A stretch of 64,000 nucleotides of DNA. It comes from UBA3478 sp965662045 (GTDB taxonomy: Bacteria; Bacteroidota; Bacteroidia; Flavobacteriales; Flavobacteriaceae). The notes under the pieces were generated by a model. It made no database searches. It was not told the origin of the DNA and saw nothing but the letters and a program-made list of their open reading frames with translations. The position numbers and the translations under genes are program-made. The stretch spans positions 62,001 to 126,000 of the forward strand of contig CBFIGE010000006.1 in assembly GCA_965662045.1 (NCBI GenBank). Direction: 5' to 3'. Shown here one piece after another: positions 52,817 to 61,823 of the stretch. Each line of letters begins with the position of its first letter. The first letter of the stretch is position 1.

Positions 52817-54076
52817 ATGAATAAGACATATTTAAATAGTTCGTTTTGTGTCGTTGGCGTGAGCTATCACAGAACAGATGCGCCGACAAGAGGATTGTTC
52901 AGTCTCGATGAGCACAAGTCTCGCAAACTAAGTGAAAAAGCTTCACAATTTGGAGTCTATTCTTTAATGATTCTTTCTACATGTAACCGCACTGAACTTT
53001 ATGCTGAAGTTGAAAACGAAGAGATTCTTGTCAACTTGCTTTGTGCATTTACCAAAGGTTCAAAGGAAATGTTCGCCAATCACGGTTATATCAAAACTAA
53101 AGAGCAAGCTATTGATCACGTTTTTCAAGTAGGAACAGGACTAGACAGTCAAATTCTTGGTGACTTTGAAATCATCGCCCAGATCAAAAAATCCTTCAAG
53201 CAAGCCAAGAAATCTAAACTGACAAGTGCGTTTTTAGAGCGCTTGTGTAATTGCGTTATTCAAGCGAGCAAACGCATAAAGAATGAAACAGAGATCTCCA
53301 CTGGAGCGACATCAGTTTCTTTTGCTTCAGTGAAATACCTCATGCGAGAAATTTCAGAAGTCCAATCCAAAAAAATCGTCTTATTTGGAACTGGAAAAAT
53401 TGGTCGAAATACCTGTGAGAATTTGGTGAAACACACAAAAAACCAACAGATTACTCTCATAAACCGAACTAGGAATCGAGCCGAAGAAGTTGCTGGTAAA
53501 TTTAAGGTAGATGTCAAGAGTTTTTCAGATTTACCTTCGGAAATCAGAACAGCCGACGTTTTAATTGTAGCCACGGGGGCAGCGAACCCTACGGTGAATA
53601 AAGATTTGCTGAGAACCAAAAACAACTTGCTCATTTTAGATTTATCAGTCCCTCAAAATGTTGCCCCTGATGTAACTGAAATTCATGGTGTAAGCTTGGT
53701 AGGTATTGACCAACTCTCAAAAATTACAGATGATACCCTTGAGCGCAGAAAACAATACATTCCTCAAGCCTTGGTAATCATCGAAGAAATTCAAGCCGAC
53801 TTTATCGAGTGGCTTTCCAATAGAAAATTTGCTCCAGTTGTAGCTGCTGTAAAAGCAAAACTTCAGTCTTATAAAAATGAAGAAATTGATTTTCATTCGA
53901 AAAAAAACCAATCGGTATTAGATGAAAAAGCGATTGATTTAGTGTCAAATAGATTGATTCAGAAAATCACAAAACAAATCGCCAATCACTTAAAATCAGC
54001 GAATGGTGATTTTGATCAAAGCGTTGCCATGCTGAATGATGTTTTTGAATTAAATCAGAAGGGATCAAACTCATAG
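52817..54076 (+). CDS. hemA: Glutamyl-tRNA reductase
   Basis: The 419-residue enzyme reduces glutamyl-tRNA to glutamate-1-semialdehyde, the first committed step of C5 haem synthesis. The catalytic Cys is in LSTCNRTELYAEV (about residue 56), followed by GLDSQILGDFEI (about 112-123) and the NADPH-binding IVLFGTGKIGRNTCENL (about 190). The C-terminal helical dimerisation domain is present. First gene of the hem operon; the hemC ATG follows its stop directly. Confidence 0.97.
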   Translation: MNKTYLNSSFCVVGVSYHRTDAPTRGLFSLDEHKSRKLSEKASQFGVYSLMILSTCNRTELYAEVENEEILVNLLCAFTKGSKEMFANHGYIKTKEQAIDHVFQVGTGLDSQILGDFEIIAQIKKSFKQAKKSKLTSAFLERLCNCVIQASKRIKNETEISTGATSVSFASVKYLMREISEVQSKKIVLFGTGKIGRNTCENLVKHTKNQQITLINRTRNRAEEVAGKFKVDVKSFSDLPSEIRTADVLIVATGAANPTVNKDLLRTKNNLLILDLSVPQNVAPDVTEIHGVSLVGIDQLSKITDDTLERRKQYIPQALVIIEEIQADFIEWLSNRKFAPVVAAVKAKLQSYKNEEIDFHSKKNQSVLDEKAIDLVSNRLIQKITKQIANHLKSANGDFDQSVAMLNDVFELNQKGSNS

Positions 54077-54988
54077 ATGACTAGTGAAACTATTAGAATT
54101 GGCACTAGATCAAGTGCCCTAGCCCTCTGGCAAGCAGCATTTGTTCAAAATCAGCTTAACGATTTGGGATATGCCACTGAAATCGTTCCCATATCTTCAG
54201 AAGGTGATTTGAATTTAACTCGGCCTATTTATCAAATGGGACTCACCGGTGTGTTTACCAAAACACTCGATGCAGCGCTACTTACAAAGCGCATTGACAT
54301 CGCGGTGCATTCTATGAAAGACGTTCCTACACAACTCGCCGAAGGAATAATTCCATATGCGGTGCTTCAAAGAGGAGACCACAGAGATGTGCTCGTACTT
54401 AACCCCAAAAAAGAGCAAAGCTTGAAAATTGGTACCGGAAGTCTAAGAAGAAAAGCACAATGGCTTAGAAAAAATCCGAATTACCAAGTAGAAAATCTAA
54501 GGGGAAACATTCAGCGCAGAATTCAGAAATTACAAGAATCTTCTTGGGAAGGTGCCATTTTTGCTCAAGCAGGCTTGCAACGCATGAATATGGATGGGCA
54601 TCAGCTTGTCAATTTAGATTACATGATTCCCGCGCCTGCCCAAGGAGCTTTATTCATTGTTGGGCTCAAAGAAGAGCTAGATAAATTAAAGGGTGTAACA
54701 AACCTCAACCATTACGATACCGCACTTTGTACAAGCGTTGAACGCTATTTTCTAAAAACCTTGGAAGGTGGATGCAGTTCTCCTGTAGGAGCCCATGCCT
54801 TTGTAGATAAAAACACACTCTGTTTTAAAGGAGGTTTATATAGTCTGAACGGACAAGAGGCCATAGAGGTAGAGCGAGAAATTCCTTTGACTAAGGCTGC
54901 TCAAATCGGCTGTGATTTGGCGCACGAAATACGAAACAATGGAGGAATAGAACTATTAAAAGCCATACAGGATGAGAAAGATCATTAG
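54077..54988 (+). CDS. hemC: Hydroxymethylbilane synthase (porphobilinogen deaminase)
   Basis: The 303-residue enzyme polymerises four porphobilinogens. It starts IRIGTRSSALALWQA, has IAVHSMKDVPTQL (about 74-86) and GTGSLRRKAQWL, and the dipyrromethane-cofactor Cys in LEGGCSSPVGAHA (about 233). The end overlaps hemD by 17 bases. Confidence 0.97.
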   Translation: MTSETIRIGTRSSALALWQAAFVQNQLNDLGYATEIVPISSEGDLNLTRPIYQMGLTGVFTKTLDAALLTKRIDIAVHSMKDVPTQLAEGIIPYAVLQRGDHRDVLVLNPKKEQSLKIGTGSLRRKAQWLRKNPNYQVENLRGNIQRRIQKLQESSWEGAIFAQAGLQRMNMDGHQLVNLDYMIPAPAQGALFIVGLKEELDKLKGVTNLNHYDTALCTSVERYFLKTLEGGCSSPVGAHAFVDKNTLCFKGGLYSLNGQEAIEVEREIPLTKAAQIGCDLAHEIRNNGGIELLKAIQDEKDH

Positions 54989-55640
54989 CACTAAAACTCT
55001 CGCTGTTTCTGACAAGAATCACCTCCTGCAAGCTGATGTTTCTCTTGTAGAATACGACGCGCTCAAAATAGACACCTTGCCTTTTTCAATTGCATCTGAT
55101 TATGACACTTATTTATTCAGCAGTCAAAATGCCGTAGCCGCCCTTAAACAGTACTGGAAAAATCAAAATACAGCACATCTGCAACAAGCTTCGATTTACT
55201 GTGTAGGAGAAAAAACAGCCCAAGGATTAAAAGACTTGGGGTTAGGTGTACTAAAGCATTTTGATAACGCTCAGCAACTCATCGAATTTTTGAAGACACA
55301 AGATTTTAAGTCTTGCTGGCTTCACGGAAATCATGTCACTCCCACTCTAGAGCAGTGGCTAAGAGCAAAAGGGTCTGACTCTTATGCCGTATATTTAAGT
55401 AGCATGAATAAAAAGAAATTTGCAGACGATTACAGCGCTGTGCTTTTCTTTAGTCCAAGAGGTGTCGAGAGTTTTGCGAGTGAAAATAACTTAAGCGACA
55501 AAACCGCTTTTTGCATCGGAGAAACTACCGCTGTCAAAGCCAGAACACATACCCTGGATGTTGTGGTGGCCAAAAGCCCTACTTCGACAAGTTTAGTATT
55601 AAAATTAATTCAACATTATAAAGCAAAAAATGAGTCTTAA
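54972..55640 (+). CDS. hemD: Uroporphyrinogen-III synthase
   Basis: A 222-residue protein of the poorly conserved HemD family, recognised by the bilobed pattern (DTYLFSSQNAVAAL about 55-68, YCVGEKTAQGLKDLG about 82-96, VLFFSPRGVESFA about 155-167, FCIGETTAVKA about 181) and by its place between hemC and hemE. It closes and isomerises the tetrapyrrole. Overlaps hemC by 17 and hemE by 11 bases. Confidence 0.92.
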   Translation: MRKIISTKTLAVSDKNHLLQADVSLVEYDALKIDTLPFSIASDYDTYLFSSQNAVAALKQYWKNQNTAHLQQASIYCVGEKTAQGLKDLGLGVLKHFDNAQQLIEFLKTQDFKSCWLHGNHVTPTLEQWLRAKGSDSYAVYLSSMNKKKFADDYSAVLFFSPRGVESFASENNLSDKTAFCIGETTAVKARTHTLDVVVAKSPTSTSLVLKLIQHYKAKNES

Positions 55641-56655
55641 AAACGATTTATATCTAAAAGCACTTAAGGGAGAAGAAGTATCAAGACCTCCTGTATGGAT
55701 GATGAGACAAGCCGGTCGTTACTTACCTGAATTTATGGAGCTCAAAAGGAAATACGACTTCTTTACGCGTTGTCAAACTCCAGAGTTGGCATCTGAAATT
55801 ACAGTTCAGCCGTTGCGACGCTTTGAAAATGACGCAGCCATTCTCTTTTCAGACATCTTGGTCATTCCACAGGCGATGAATATCGATGTGTATATGGAGC
55901 CAAATAAAGGTCCTGTGCTGCCAAACCCTGTTCGAACGGCAAGTGATTTAGACCGCGTGGTAGTTCCTGATGTCAATGACAGTCTTTCTTATGTTTTTGA
56001 CGCGATCAAACTCACCTTGGAAATGCTAGATAACAGCGTACCTCTTATTGGTTTTGCTGGTTCCCCTTGGACCATCTTGTGTTACTGTGTTCAGGGTGAA
56101 GGAAGCAAAAACTTTGACAAGGCTAAAAAGTTATGTTTCTCTGATCCTCAAACAGCACATGCCTTACTTCAAAAAATTACAGACACCACAATTGCCTATT
56201 TAAAAGCAAAAGCGAAGGCTGGTGTTCATGCCGTACAGGTTTTTGATTCATGGGGAGGAATGCTCGGTCCAGATGATTACGAAGAGTTTTCACTTTCGTA
56301 CATGCGCCAAATTGTAACTGCACTTAAAGATGAAATTCCAGTAGTTTTATTTGGAAAAGGATGTTGGTTTGCCTTGCATGAAATGGCGAAAACGGGCGCG
56401 TCTGCACTTGGAGTAGATTGGACCTGTTCAGCACGAAATGCACGTTATTTGAGTGGAGGTCAAATTACATTACAAGGAAATTACGACCCCTCTCGTTTGT
56501 ACTCGCCTCCAGAGCGAATCAAAAAAGACGTCAAAGAAATGATTCAAGCCTTTGGAAAAGATCGCTACATCGTAAATCTAGGACACGGAATTCTACCTGA
56601 TATTCCAGTAGATAACGCCCGTGCCTTTATTGAAGCTGTCAAAGAATACGCTTGA
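55630..56655 (+). CDS. hemE: Uroporphyrinogen decarboxylase
   Basis: The 341-residue enzyme removes four carboxyl groups to make coproporphyrinogen III. The signature PPVWMMRQAGRYLPEF (about 20-35) and AAILFSDILVIPQAMNI (about 77-93, with the catalytic Asp) are present, along with GFAGSPWTI and QGNYDPSRLY. Overlaps hemD; its stop shares a base with the following start. Confidence 0.97.
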   Translation: MSLKNDLYLKALKGEEVSRPPVWMMRQAGRYLPEFMELKRKYDFFTRCQTPELASEITVQPLRRFENDAAILFSDILVIPQAMNIDVYMEPNKGPVLPNPVRTASDLDRVVVPDVNDSLSYVFDAIKLTLEMLDNSVPLIGFAGSPWTILCYCVQGEGSKNFDKAKKLCFSDPQTAHALLQKITDTTIAYLKAKAKAGVHAVQVFDSWGGMLGPDDYEEFSLSYMRQIVTALKDEIPVVLFGKGCWFALHEMAKTGASALGVDWTCSARNARYLSGGQITLQGNYDPSRLYSPPERIKKDVKEMIQAFGKDRYIVNLGHGILPDIPVDNARAFIEAVKEYA

Positions 56656-57140
56656 TGAGAGTCATAAAGGCTTTGTTTAAAATACCATTTTCTGAATTGA
56701 TTTATTTAATTCGAGAATGCCTAAAGAGACCTTTATACATATGGCCAACACTGGCAGCAACTAAAAACTGTATGTTAAAAGCGCAGCGAACATATGGCAT
56801 CAAACACCACGGCAATGGTAAGGCGAATGCCTTTAGACACGCCTATTGGTGTTACCTGATTTCGAACTATTGTTATCAATGGAGTCGTAATACGGAAGAC
56901 GTCTGTATTTGGACTAAAAAAATGACAGACTTTCACGAAAGATGCTTTATTAATGACCCGGTTGAAACCGCTATGGATTTACACAACAATCAAATTGGAA
57001 TAGAATTGTTCAAACAACATTTAAACCGAGGAGAGTCTGAAGTTATAGAAGCCTTGGTGAATATGGTTGAAGACGCCAAAGCCGTTGATGTCAACCAAAT
57101 GCCTTTTAACATCCCAGAACTTGTTTATCTGAACTCTTAA
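56655..57140 (+). CDS. DUF6973-like protein inside the hem operon
   Basis: A 161-residue protein from ATG 56655 (TGATG overlap with hemE). Conserved-looking His-rich segments include KANAFRHAYWCYLIS (about 56-70), KMTDFHERC and DPVETAMDLHNNQIG (about 105-119), resembling the DUF6973 pattern, whose function is unknown. The two His/Asn motifs could form a metal or hydrolase site. It is a passenger of unknown role between hemE and hemF, transcribed with them. Confidence 0.7.
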   Translation: MRVIKALFKIPFSELIYLIRECLKRPLYIWPTLAATKNCMLKAQRTYGIKHHGNGKANAFRHAYWCYLISNYCYQWSRNTEDVCIWTKKMTDFHERCFINDPVETAMDLHNNQIGIELFKQHLNRGESEVIEALVNMVEDAKAVDVNQMPFNIPELVYLNS

Positions 57141-57141
57141 T

Positions 57142-58038
57142 ATGCAAAACACCAAAGATCAATTTTACGCCTTTATTCAAAACTTGCAGGATGACATTTG
57201 CCGAAGCATAGAAGAAATTGATGGACAAGTAAAATTTGAACAAGATTTGTGGGATCGACCAGGAGGAGGTGGAGGAAGAACACGTGTGATCGAAAACGGT
57301 GGCGTATTTGAAAAAGGCGGAGTCAATATTTCGGCTGTTCACGGCAAGCTTCCCGAGAGTATGCAAAACTATTTCAAGGTTGACGATTCTAATTTCTTTG
57401 CCTGCGGATTGAGTTTAGTTTTGCATCCTGAAAACCCAATGGTTCCCACGGTACATGCCAATTGGAGGTACTTTGAATTATATGACAAAGAAGGTCAAAA
57501 AATAGACGCCTGGTTTGGAGGTGGACTAGACCTTACCCCTTATTACCTCTTTGAAGAAGATGCTGCGCATTTTCACCGAGTTTGTAAAGAGGCCTGTGAC
57601 CGTCATGATCCTGAATTTTATTCCAACTACAAAGAAAAATGTGATGCCTATTTTCACAATCATCACAGGCAAGAGGCCCGAGGTATAGGTGGATTGTTTT
57701 TTGACTACCTCAAAGAAACAGAAAAGATGAGCACTCAACAGTGGTATAATTTTGTGACTGATGTGGCTCAAAACTTTTTGAATGCCTATGTTCCAATCGC
57801 CAACCGCAGAAAGAATTTACCGTATTCAGAAGCGCAGCGAGAATGGCAAGAATTACGAAGAGGGCGTTATGTCGAATTCAATCTCGTGCACGATAAGGGA
57901 ACCCTGTTTGGTTTAAAAACCAATGGGCGTATTGAAAGTATTTTAATGTCACTGCCACCGAGAGTTCGTTGGCAATACAATAAACAAGTAGAAGAAGGCT
58001 CTGAGGAACAACAACTTATTGAAGTCTTAAAAAATCCG
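57142..58038 (+). CDS. hemF: Oxygen-dependent coproporphyrinogen III oxidase, C-terminal end in gap
   Basis: The enzyme converts coproporphyrinogen III to protoporphyrinogen IX using O2. Visible residues 1-299 include RPGGGGGRTRVIENGGVFEK (about 38-57), DAWFGGGLDLTPYYL (about 120-134), YFHNHHRQEARGIGGLFFDY and SLPPRVRWQYN. HemF is typically about 300 residues, so only a few C-terminal codons should be missing in the run of N after 58038. Reading the frame across the gap as if it were coding would add about 38 residues, which is not expected. Confidence 0.94.
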
Positions 58039-58136
58039 NNNNNNNNNNNNNNNNNNNNNNNNNNNNNNNNNNNNNNNNNNNNNNNNNNNNNNNNNNNNNN
58101 NNNNNNNNNNNNNNNNNNNNNNNNNNNNNNNNNNNN
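58039..58136. other. Assembly gap (98 N) between hemF and the PhzF gene
   Basis: Ninety-eight N hide the hemF stop codon and possibly the true start of the PhzF-family gene. The bases after the gap permit an ATG at 58143. Confidence 0.95.
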
Positions 58137-58142
58137 AAAATC

Positions 58143-58967
58143 ATGGGTGTCTTAAAATTAAAAATGTATCAGGTGGATGCTTTTGCATCTGCAGTTTTTG
58201 GGGGAAACCCTGCAGCGGTCTGCATTTTAGAGGAGTGGATTGCTGATGAGACCATGCAGCGAATCGCAGAGGAAAACAATTTAGCTGAAACCGCTTATGC
58301 AGTTTATAACAATGGAGTATACGACATTCGTTGGTTTACCCCTGAAGAAGAAGTAGACCTCTGTGGGCACGCCACTCTAGCAACCTCTTATGTGCTTTTT
58401 AATCACGAAACGAAACACCTCAGCGAGGCTACAAAAAACAATGCCCTACAACTGTATTCACATCGAAGTGGCCCCTTATCTGTCGTTAAAAAAGGTGACG
58501 ATTTATACGAGCTCAATTTTCCTGTGGATGATTTAAATCAGAGTGATTTTAACTTATCTCACACAGAAGTTTTAGTGGGTTGCAAGGCCATAAAAGCTTT
58601 CGAAGGAAAAACAGATTTGATGCTGATTTATGAAAACGAGGCCCAGATCCGATCGCTTCAACCTAACTTTTTTGAAATTGATAAAATAAAAGTAAGGGGG
58701 ATTATTTGCACAGCTCCCGGCGATAGTGTTGACTTTGTTTCTCGATTTTTTGCCCCCCAATGCGGTGTTCCTGAAGACCCTGCTACCGGTTCAGCACACA
58801 CCACCTTGACTCCATATTGGGCTGAGCAAATCGGAAAGACTCAACTCAGTGCTCAACAACTATCAAAAAGAGTCGGTAATTTTGAATGTACCCTGCTTGA
58901 AGACCGCGTTTTAATTCGCGGTAAAGCGTTTTGTTATTTAATAGGAGAAATATATGTACCCCAATAG
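58143..58967 (+). CDS. PhzF family isomerase-like protein
   Basis: A 274-residue protein of the PhzF/diaminopimelate-epimerase fold. It contains YQVDAFASAVFGGNPAAVC (about 9-27), the catalytic Glu in NNLAETAYAVY (about 45), DLCGHATLATSYVL (about 72-85) and GVPEDPATGSAHTTL (about 207-221). The family isomerises small acids; physiological substrates outside phenazine synthesis are mostly unknown. The start is uncertain because a gap lies 6 bases upstream; ATG 58164 is an alternative. The end overlaps hemB by 14 bases. Confidence 0.9.
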   Translation: MGVLKLKMYQVDAFASAVFGGNPAAVCILEEWIADETMQRIAEENNLAETAYAVYNNGVYDIRWFTPEEEVDLCGHATLATSYVLFNHETKHLSEATKNNALQLYSHRSGPLSVVKKGDDLYELNFPVDDLNQSDFNLSHTEVLVGCKAIKAFEGKTDLMLIYENEAQIRSLQPNFFEIDKIKVRGIICTAPGDSVDFVSRFFAPQCGVPEDPATGSAHTTLTPYWAEQIGKTQLSAQQLSKRVGNFECTLLEDRVLIRGKAFCYLIGEIYVPQ

Positions 58968-59952
58968 TAGACCACGCAGATTAAGAGCAAACCACGCCAT
59001 TCGCAGCTTGGTTCAAGAGCACCACTTAAGTGTTAACGATTTTATCGTACCCTTATTTGTTGTTGAAGGAATGTCAATTCGAGAAGAAATCGATTCTATG
59101 CCAGGTCAATTTCGATTAAGCATTGACCAATTGATTAAAGAGGCCCATGAAATTCAAAGTTTAGGCTTAAAAAGTATCTTACTCTTTACCAAGGTATCTG
59201 ATGATTTAAAAGACAATACAGGTAAAGAAGCCCTTAACCCCATTGGCTTGATGCAACGCGCCATTAAAGCGGTCAAAGAAAACTGCCCAGAACTCTACCT
59301 CATGACTGATGTGGCTTTAGACCCTTTTTCAATATACGGACATGACGGAATTGTAAAAGATGGAGGAATTGTAAATGATCAAACTGCGGCTGTCTTAGCG
59401 CAAATGAGCGTCTCTCATGCTGAAGCTGGAGCAGATATGGTTGCGCCAAGCGATATGATGGATGGACGTGTAAAAATCATCCGTGAGGCATTAGACAAGG
59501 CTGGCTTTGTCAATTGTGGTATTCTCTCTTATAGCGCAAAATATGCCAGTTCTTACTACGGACCTTTTAGAGATGCGCTTGACTCAGCACCATCCAACGA
59601 AGTCAATATACCAAGTGATAAAAAAACCTATCAAATGGATTTTGCAAACAAAAGAGAAGCGATAAGAGAAGCGCTGCTCGACCAAGATGAAGGCGCTGAT
59701 ATTTTAATGGTAAAACCTGGATTGGCCTATTTAGATATCGTGCAAGACCTCAAAGAAAATGTCTTGCTTCCTATCGCCGTTTATCAAGTTTCTGGGGAAT
59801 ACGCCATGATTAAAGCGGCCAGCGCAAAAGGTTGGATTGATCACGATGCTGTTGTATTTGAACAGCTCATCGCAATTAAAAGAGCAGGCGCTTCTATCAT
59901 TGCCTCCTATTTTGCAAAAGAGGTTGCGCAATGGCTTAAGGATGGAAAATAA
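58954..59952 (+). CDS. hemB: Porphobilinogen synthase (delta-aminolevulinate dehydratase)
   Basis: The 332-residue enzyme condenses two 5-aminolevulinates. Schiff-base lysines are in SYSAKYASSYYGPFRDA (about 196) and MVKPGLAYLDIV (about 255). The metal-site segment DVALDPFSIYGHDGIV (about 120-135) carries Asp rather than the Cys of zinc enzymes, indicating a Mg-type enzyme. It is the last hem gene of the operon and overlaps the MGMT gene by 11 bases. Confidence 0.97.
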   Translation: MYPNSRPRRLRANHAIRSLVQEHHLSVNDFIVPLFVVEGMSIREEIDSMPGQFRLSIDQLIKEAHEIQSLGLKSILLFTKVSDDLKDNTGKEALNPIGLMQRAIKAVKENCPELYLMTDVALDPFSIYGHDGIVKDGGIVNDQTAAVLAQMSVSHAEAGADMVAPSDMMDGRVKIIREALDKAGFVNCGILSYSAKYASSYYGPFRDALDSAPSNEVNIPSDKKTYQMDFANKREAIREALLDQDEGADILMVKPGLAYLDIVQDLKENVLLPIAVYQVSGEYAMIKAASAKGWIDHDAVVFEQLIAIKRAGASIIASYFAKEVAQWLKDGK

Positions 59953-60430
59953 TTCTATCTGTTTCAAAAGTCCAGTAGGCTATATTTCTGTTGAAGCAAA
60001 TAGCACACATGTACTCAGTGTTCGCTTTGCAAATGGTCCACAAAAAAACAGTGAGTCGACAGTTTTGTTAAACTTAGTTCAAGAACAAGTCAGCGCCTAT
60101 TTCAATGGTACCTTAACCGCATTTGATCTTCCCTTAGAAATCAAGGGCACTGATTTTCAACGCAAAGTATGGCAACACTTATTGACTATTCCTTTCGGCA
60201 AAACCTGTTCTTATTTAGATTTAGCTTTAGATTTGGGTGATGCTAAAGCTATTAGGGCAGTAGCGGCTGCCAATGCCAAAAACAAGCATCTTATTGTCAT
60301 ACCTTGTCATCGCGTCATCGCAAAAAGTGGAAAGATGCAGGGCTACGCAGGAGGTATTGCACGAAAAGAGCAGCTTCTGCTGCACGAAAAAGGGCTATTG
60401 CAGGCGAGCTTATTTAGTTCAGGTACTTAG
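59942..60430 (+). CDS. ogt: Methylated-DNA--protein-cysteine methyltransferase
   Basis: A 162-residue O6-alkylguanine repair protein: the HTH region FQRKVWQHLLTIPFGKTCSY (about 77-96) and the acceptor Cys in VIPCHRVIAKSG (about 122). Starting at ATG 59942 gives a normal short MGMT; a longer frame from 59837 runs inside hemB and was rejected. It is co-transcribed with the hem operon by overlap. Confidence 0.94.
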   Translation: MENNSICFKSPVGYISVEANSTHVLSVRFANGPQKNSESTVLLNLVQEQVSAYFNGTLTAFDLPLEIKGTDFQRKVWQHLLTIPFGKTCSYLDLALDLGDAKAIRAVAAANAKNKHLIVIPCHRVIAKSGKMQGYAGGIARKEQLLLHEKGLLQASLFSSGT

Positions 60431-61707
60431 TGTTGATTTAAACGGATGAGTTTGATGCGCTTATCATCTCGACTTTGAGTGTGAATGAACACCGCTTTGC
60501 TTTTGGTTATACCCGCTTTTTCTATGGCTAAATTTTCGATAGAAATCAAACATTTTCTGAGTTTTTTCAGCCTAGATTCGTAAGTCAATTGTGGCTCAAA
60601 GTCTTGTTGTAATTCAGTTAATTCAATAGGTTTAGGATGACTTTCTACAATTTTATTAAAGATAATGGCTTCGGCCTCGGACAATTCTGCCAGTATTTCT
60701 TCTTTTTTGGACAGTACAACTTTTGCTACTGACTTGCGTCTTATGAGTGTCAGAAATGCGAGACCAATTAAAATTATAATTAAGGGAATTATTAGGAGCT
60801 TATTTTTATTCGCGTCTTGCGTTAATTGAAAAGAAACGGTCTTTATGGGCCTCGTAAATAAGAGGTCTTCATTAATAGTCAATAAGTCTTTATGGTTTCT
60901 GTCATAAACGAGAAAAGTTTTTGATACAGAATTGTAGTTGATAAAGTATTTGCCATCTTTTAAATCCTGATCATAATTATAAAGCGTATAGGTTTTTTCT
61001 TTGAAATTCCACTTTATGATATTATCATTTTCACCAAAGAATAATGCTTCTGGGTATTGAGGACATTCGGGCCACACGGGATAATTTTGATAAAAAGGGT
61101 TGTAATTTACATTGAGTATTACATCAGCATATAGCCCTTTTTGAAATTCATACTCAAAATATTTGATAACAGATCTGTCAGTACTTAAGCCTATCAATTT
61201 ATCTGAGATTGAGTCATATTGAACCCTCAAAATATCATCTTCGAATTGCTTTATTTTAAGTTTATACTCGTACCATTCTTTTAGAAACTTATCGTAATAA
61301 ACGATGTTTTTGGCTTCATTAAACTCGCCAAAGCCACCAATAAGCGCAATAGTATCGTTTTTATTAAAGAGAGCTGCGTTGTAGCGGCTTCTCCACATAT
61401 AACTTTTATCTAAACGAACTAAACTGTCGTTTTTATATTGATAAACCAAGCCTCCGCCTCTGTGAATAAAAATGTTATCTGTATTTCGAAACATTATGAA
61501 CTGCTGAACATCTAATTGAAAGTTATGTTCACGTGCAGTAAAGTTTATGGCGTCTTGTGTAAAATAAACCTTAGAGTTCGTAATGATTTTAAAACCCTCT
61601 CCTTGAGGTAAGCTGATAAAAGAAAAAGCGCTTTGGAATTTTGGTGGCTCATTTTGTGCGGAAACTACAAACGGTAAAAAAATAAACAGGGCGCTAAGTT
61701 TTTTCAT
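60427..61707 (-). CDS. Membrane-anchored sensor-like protein with predicted cytoplasmic winged-helix domain
   Basis: A 426-residue protein: signal peptide (about 1-18, ending VSAQ), an exported beta-rich region with kelch/propeller-like repeats (about 20-285, for instance NDTIALIGGFGEFNEAKNIV), one transmembrane segment (LLIIPLIIILIGLAFLTLI, about 305-323) and a cytoplasmic part (about 330-426) with helices SEAEAIIFNKIVESH and TYESRLKKLRKCLISIENLA and strands that suggest a winged helix. I do not recognise a named family. It could be a one-component membrane regulator. Overlaps the convergent MGMT gene by 4 bases. Confidence 0.65.
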   Translation of the reverse strand: MKKLSALFIFLPFVVSAQNEPPKFQSAFSFISLPQGEGFKIITNSKVYFTQDAINFTAREHNFQLDVQQFIMFRNTDNIFIHRGGGLVYQYKNDSLVRLDKSYMWRSRYNAALFNKNDTIALIGGFGEFNEAKNIVYYDKFLKEWYEYKLKIKQFEDDILRVQYDSISDKLIGLSTDRSVIKYFEYEFQKGLYADVILNVNYNPFYQNYPVWPECPQYPEALFFGENDNIIKWNFKEKTYTLYNYDQDLKDGKYFINYNSVSKTFLVYDRNHKDLLTINEDLLFTRPIKTVSFQLTQDANKNKLLIIPLIIILIGLAFLTLIRRKSVAKVVLSKKEEILAELSEAEAIIFNKIVESHPKPIELTELQQDFEPQLTYESRLKKLRKCLISIENLAIEKAGITKSKAVFIHTQSRDDKRIKLIRLNQH

Positions 61708-61823
61708 TTACAGGTTTGGTTGGTTACCACCTAATTTATAATAAATACAGGAACACTAAAGGAAAATTAGGGGATAGCTTGTAGTTGTCTGGTTTTTTTT
61801 GCACTATGAAACTTGAAATTGTA

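Noticed and set aside
58039..58155. hemF continuing through the gap to a stop at 58155
   Set aside because: It would exceed the normal HemF length by about 37 residues and overlap the PhzF start; the gap size is not reliable.
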